The notes under the pieces are model-generated. The model was not told the DNA's origin and did not search any database. It saw nothing but the letters and a program-made list of their open reading frames with translations. This document shows, in pieces, positions 62,526 to 64,000 of a stretch of DNA of 64,000 nt (positions within the stretch are counted from its first letter, which is position 1; each line of letters opens with the position of its first letter). Source of the DNA: Anaerolineaceae bacterium UBA4775. GTDB taxonomy: Bacteria > Chloroflexota > Anaerolineae > Anaerolineales > Anaerolineaceae. The translations under genes were made by a program, and so were the position numbers. The stretch covers positions 1 through 64,000 of the forward strand of contig DHHJ01000033.1 in NCBI GenBank assembly GCA_002403205.1, in the 5' to 3' direction.

Positions 62526-63374
62526 TTAGAGCTGTGAAGAGATGTGCTCCAGGATCGGCCCTATGAGTCCGTCCTGGTTGCGTTTTACGAGGTAGTTTGC
62601 ACTTTCAAGCGCTTTAGGATGCGCTGTGGTGGGGGCAAAGCTGGTGTGTGCAAGTTGAAAAAGAGGTAAATCGTTTTCGGCATCGCCCACGGCAAAGATG
62701 GGGCAGCCATTCAGGTGAAGGGTTTCCAGGAGGTGGGTCAGCGTGGCGGCTTTGGTGATCCCCGGGGGATTGATCTCGAAGGCATAGGGCAGACTGGTTG
62801 CGGTGGTGGCCGGCAAACTTTGGGTGTAGTGTTTGATGTTTCGCATAGGTGAACGCTCGGGTTCCAGGACCATGACCTTGATGATCTCACCTGACAGGTC
62901 AGTTGGCCGGGTCTCCTGGGCATCGAGATGGTGCGCTTTCATCAAGTTGCGGGCAAAGGAACTTGGGTTGACCAGGTGAACGCTATCCACGCCAAAAAAG
63001 GTGAAAGCTGTGTTGGGAAACGCCTGAGCAAGGTCGACCAGGGCGGCGTGTGATTCGGCGGGAAAAGCCTGAACAAAGCAAACCTGCTCACCCGGACGGT
63101 AGGCTACTCCCCCGTTCATGAACACACCTGGCAGGGGGAAGAGGATGCCCTGGTAGATGCCATGGGCTTGAAGGATGCTCTTGACCGAGCGCAGATCCCG
63201 CCCGGTGGTGATCACAGGCAGGATCGCGTCGGGAAAATCCGAGAGGATGGTGACATCTTTCGGGTGGATGTGGACCTGTTCGTCGATCAAGGTGCCGTCA
63301 AAATCAAGGCATAAAATGGCTGCAATTTGGGGCGGATGCGATGAACTGGGTATGGTAATCGGCATGATATTCAC
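62526..63374 (-). CDS. Cof-type HAD-superfamily phosphatase
   Basis: 282 residues. Motif I LDFDGTLID near residue 24, motif II VITTGRD, motif III with Lys near the FEINPPGITKAATL stretch and motif IV VGDAENDLPLF: a type IIB HAD with a C2 cap. Substrate probably a sugar phosphate or nucleotide. The listed start is GTG; ATG 63365 three codons inside is equally possible, and neither has a Shine-Dalgarno. It begins six bases after the stop of the SMP-30 gene, so the two are likely coupled. Confidence 0.87.
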   Translation of the reverse strand: MNIMPITIPSSSHPPQIAAILCLDFDGTLIDEQVHIHPKDVTILSDFPDAILPVITTGRDLRSVKSILQAHGIYQGILFPLPGVFMNGGVAYRPGEQVCFVQAFPAESHAALVDLAQAFPNTAFTFFGVDSVHLVNPSSFARNLMKAHHLDAQETRPTDLSGEIIKVMVLEPERSPMRNIKHYTQSLPATTATSLPYAFEINPPGITKAATLTHLLETLHLNGCPIFAVGDAENDLPLFQLAHTSFAPTTAHPKALESANYLVKRNQDGLIGPILEHISSQL

Positions 63375-63380
63375 GTGTGT

Positions 63381-64000
63381 TCAGCCGAAAAAATACGGGG
63401 GCTGACCAGTGGTATCGGTGAGGAGGGTGAAGACATCACCGGCATGGGGTTGATCGGCCAGCTCAGCAGGGGAGAGGCCTGTGCGTGCTGTGGTGATGAA
63501 CAGCTGTTGATGCCCTTCACCGCCAAAGCAGCACGATGTCACCCGTTGGGCGGGGACACTAACCTTCATCAGGGGCTCACCCTCAGGGCTATACCGGAGG
63601 ACACCCCAGCCATTCCACTGGGCGCTCCACACGCAGCCTTCGGCGTCAACGCACAAACCATCGGGCACGATCTCTGCTGTGTTTTTTGGAAGCTGGACGA
63701 ATGGACGCCTGTTTTGAATTGTCCCCGTGGCGAGATCAAAGTCAAACGCATAGATGGTGTACCGGAGCGAATCCGTGTAGTACATGGTACTTCGGTCCGG
63801 GCTCCACCCCAGGCCGTTAGAGATGCCAATTTCCCCCAGGATGATGTGCTGGCTGCTATCCGGGTCAAGGCGATACAGTTCGCCTTGGGCCAGCTGGGTA
63901 TCGATGCTGCCGGCCCAAAACCGGCCGGCGGGGTCAACCTTGCCGTCGTTCAGGCGCACCCCGGATCGGGGAGGGAGGGGGTTCCACAGCAGGCTGGGTT
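63381..64000 (-). CDS. SMP-30/gluconolactonase family protein (partial, N-terminus outside window)
   Basis: The frame runs off the right edge; 206 C-terminal residues are seen. RLNDGKVDPAGRFWAGS, ISNGLGWSPDRSTMYYTDS and VPDGLCVDAEGCVWSAQWNGW give the metal-binding Asn and Asp residues of the SMP-30 beta-propeller lactonases. The frame is open through base 64000 (WNPLPPRSG upstream of the motif), so an apparent GTG start at 63959 is internal. Likely a sugar lactonase; paired with the HAD phosphatase downstream. Confidence 0.9.
   Translation of the reverse strand, partial: PSLLWNPLPPRSGVRLNDGKVDPAGRFWAGSIDTQLAQGELYRLDPDSSQHIILGEIGISNGLGWSPDRSTMYYTDSLRYTIYAFDFDLATGTIQNRRPFVQLPKNTAEIVPDGLCVDAEGCVWSAQWNGWGVLRYSPEGEPLMKVSVPAQRVTSCCFGGEGHQQLFITTARTGLSPAELADQPHAGDVFTLLTDTTGQPPYFFG

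Overview
The window looks like ordinary chromosome from a free-living, probably anaerobic or fermentative bacterium, most likely an Anaerolineae-type Chloroflexota. This assignment is inferred from the gene mix: Thr/Pro-rich surface-protein linkers, a fused ADP-forming acyl-CoA synthetase, a B12-type radical SAM/DUF2344 pair, extracellular DNases and a monoderm-style set of lipoproteins. There is no 16S gene or database search behind it. I see no prophage, insertion sequence or CRISPR array. Genes are dense, with short overlaps inside operons and clear hairpin terminators between them. TGA is a normal stop codon here.

Layout: 0.1-2.2 kb holds dinB and a membrane protein. 2.3-6.8 kb (minus) holds an MshA-like glycosyltransferase, a YhfC-type membrane protease and an acyl-CoA synthetase, with tRNA-Thr(CGT) on the plus strand. 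6.9-14.4 kb is a tightly overlapping DNA-repair operon: an inactivated AddB-like helicase relative, an active UvrD/AddA-like helicase, a separate Fe-S RecB-type nuclease, and recJ. 14.5-19.6 kb holds a large secreted nuclease, a DegV protein and a coiled-coil membrane protein. 19.9-23 kb holds an MFS transporter and a flavoprotein disulfide reductase whose first redox cysteine codon is TGA, so a candidate selenoprotein. 23-27.6 kb holds tRNA-Val, a FAH-family hydrolase and a DUF503/SDR/radical SAM/DUF2344 operon, ending in a terminator and tandem 42-bp palindromic repeats. 28-36 kb holds tRNA-Arg, ligA-rlmI, tmRNA, a second exported nuclease, a PP2C-like phosphatase and threonine dehydrogenase. 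36-45.5 kb holds gyrB, membrane proteins, a metallo-beta-lactamase-fold hydrolase, a beta-helix surface protein and a peroxiredoxin. 45.7-49.3 kb holds rsfS, thpR, a candidate structured RNA, a lipoprotein and mtaB. 49.4-53.2 kb is the classical rpmH-rnpA-yidD-yidC-khpB cluster, interrupted by a PQQ-type beta-propeller lipoprotein. 53.3-57.7 kb holds a pyrimidine phosphorylase, a winged-helix/ferredoxin protein and gnd. 58-62.5 kb is pstSCAB behind a Pho-box-like region. The right edge holds a HAD phosphatase and a partial SMP-30 lactonase.

How the genes may work together: the operon at 6.9-14.4 kb should process DNA ends for recombination. The two exported nucleases, the pyrimidine phosphorylase and the Pst transporter could together scavenge phosphate and nucleosides from external DNA, but that link is inference. 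Several genes lack a Shine-Dalgarno site and instead carry a -10 hexamer exactly six bases before the ATG, which suggests leaderless mRNAs. The most interesting single object is the TGA-containing disulfide reductase at 21490-22869.
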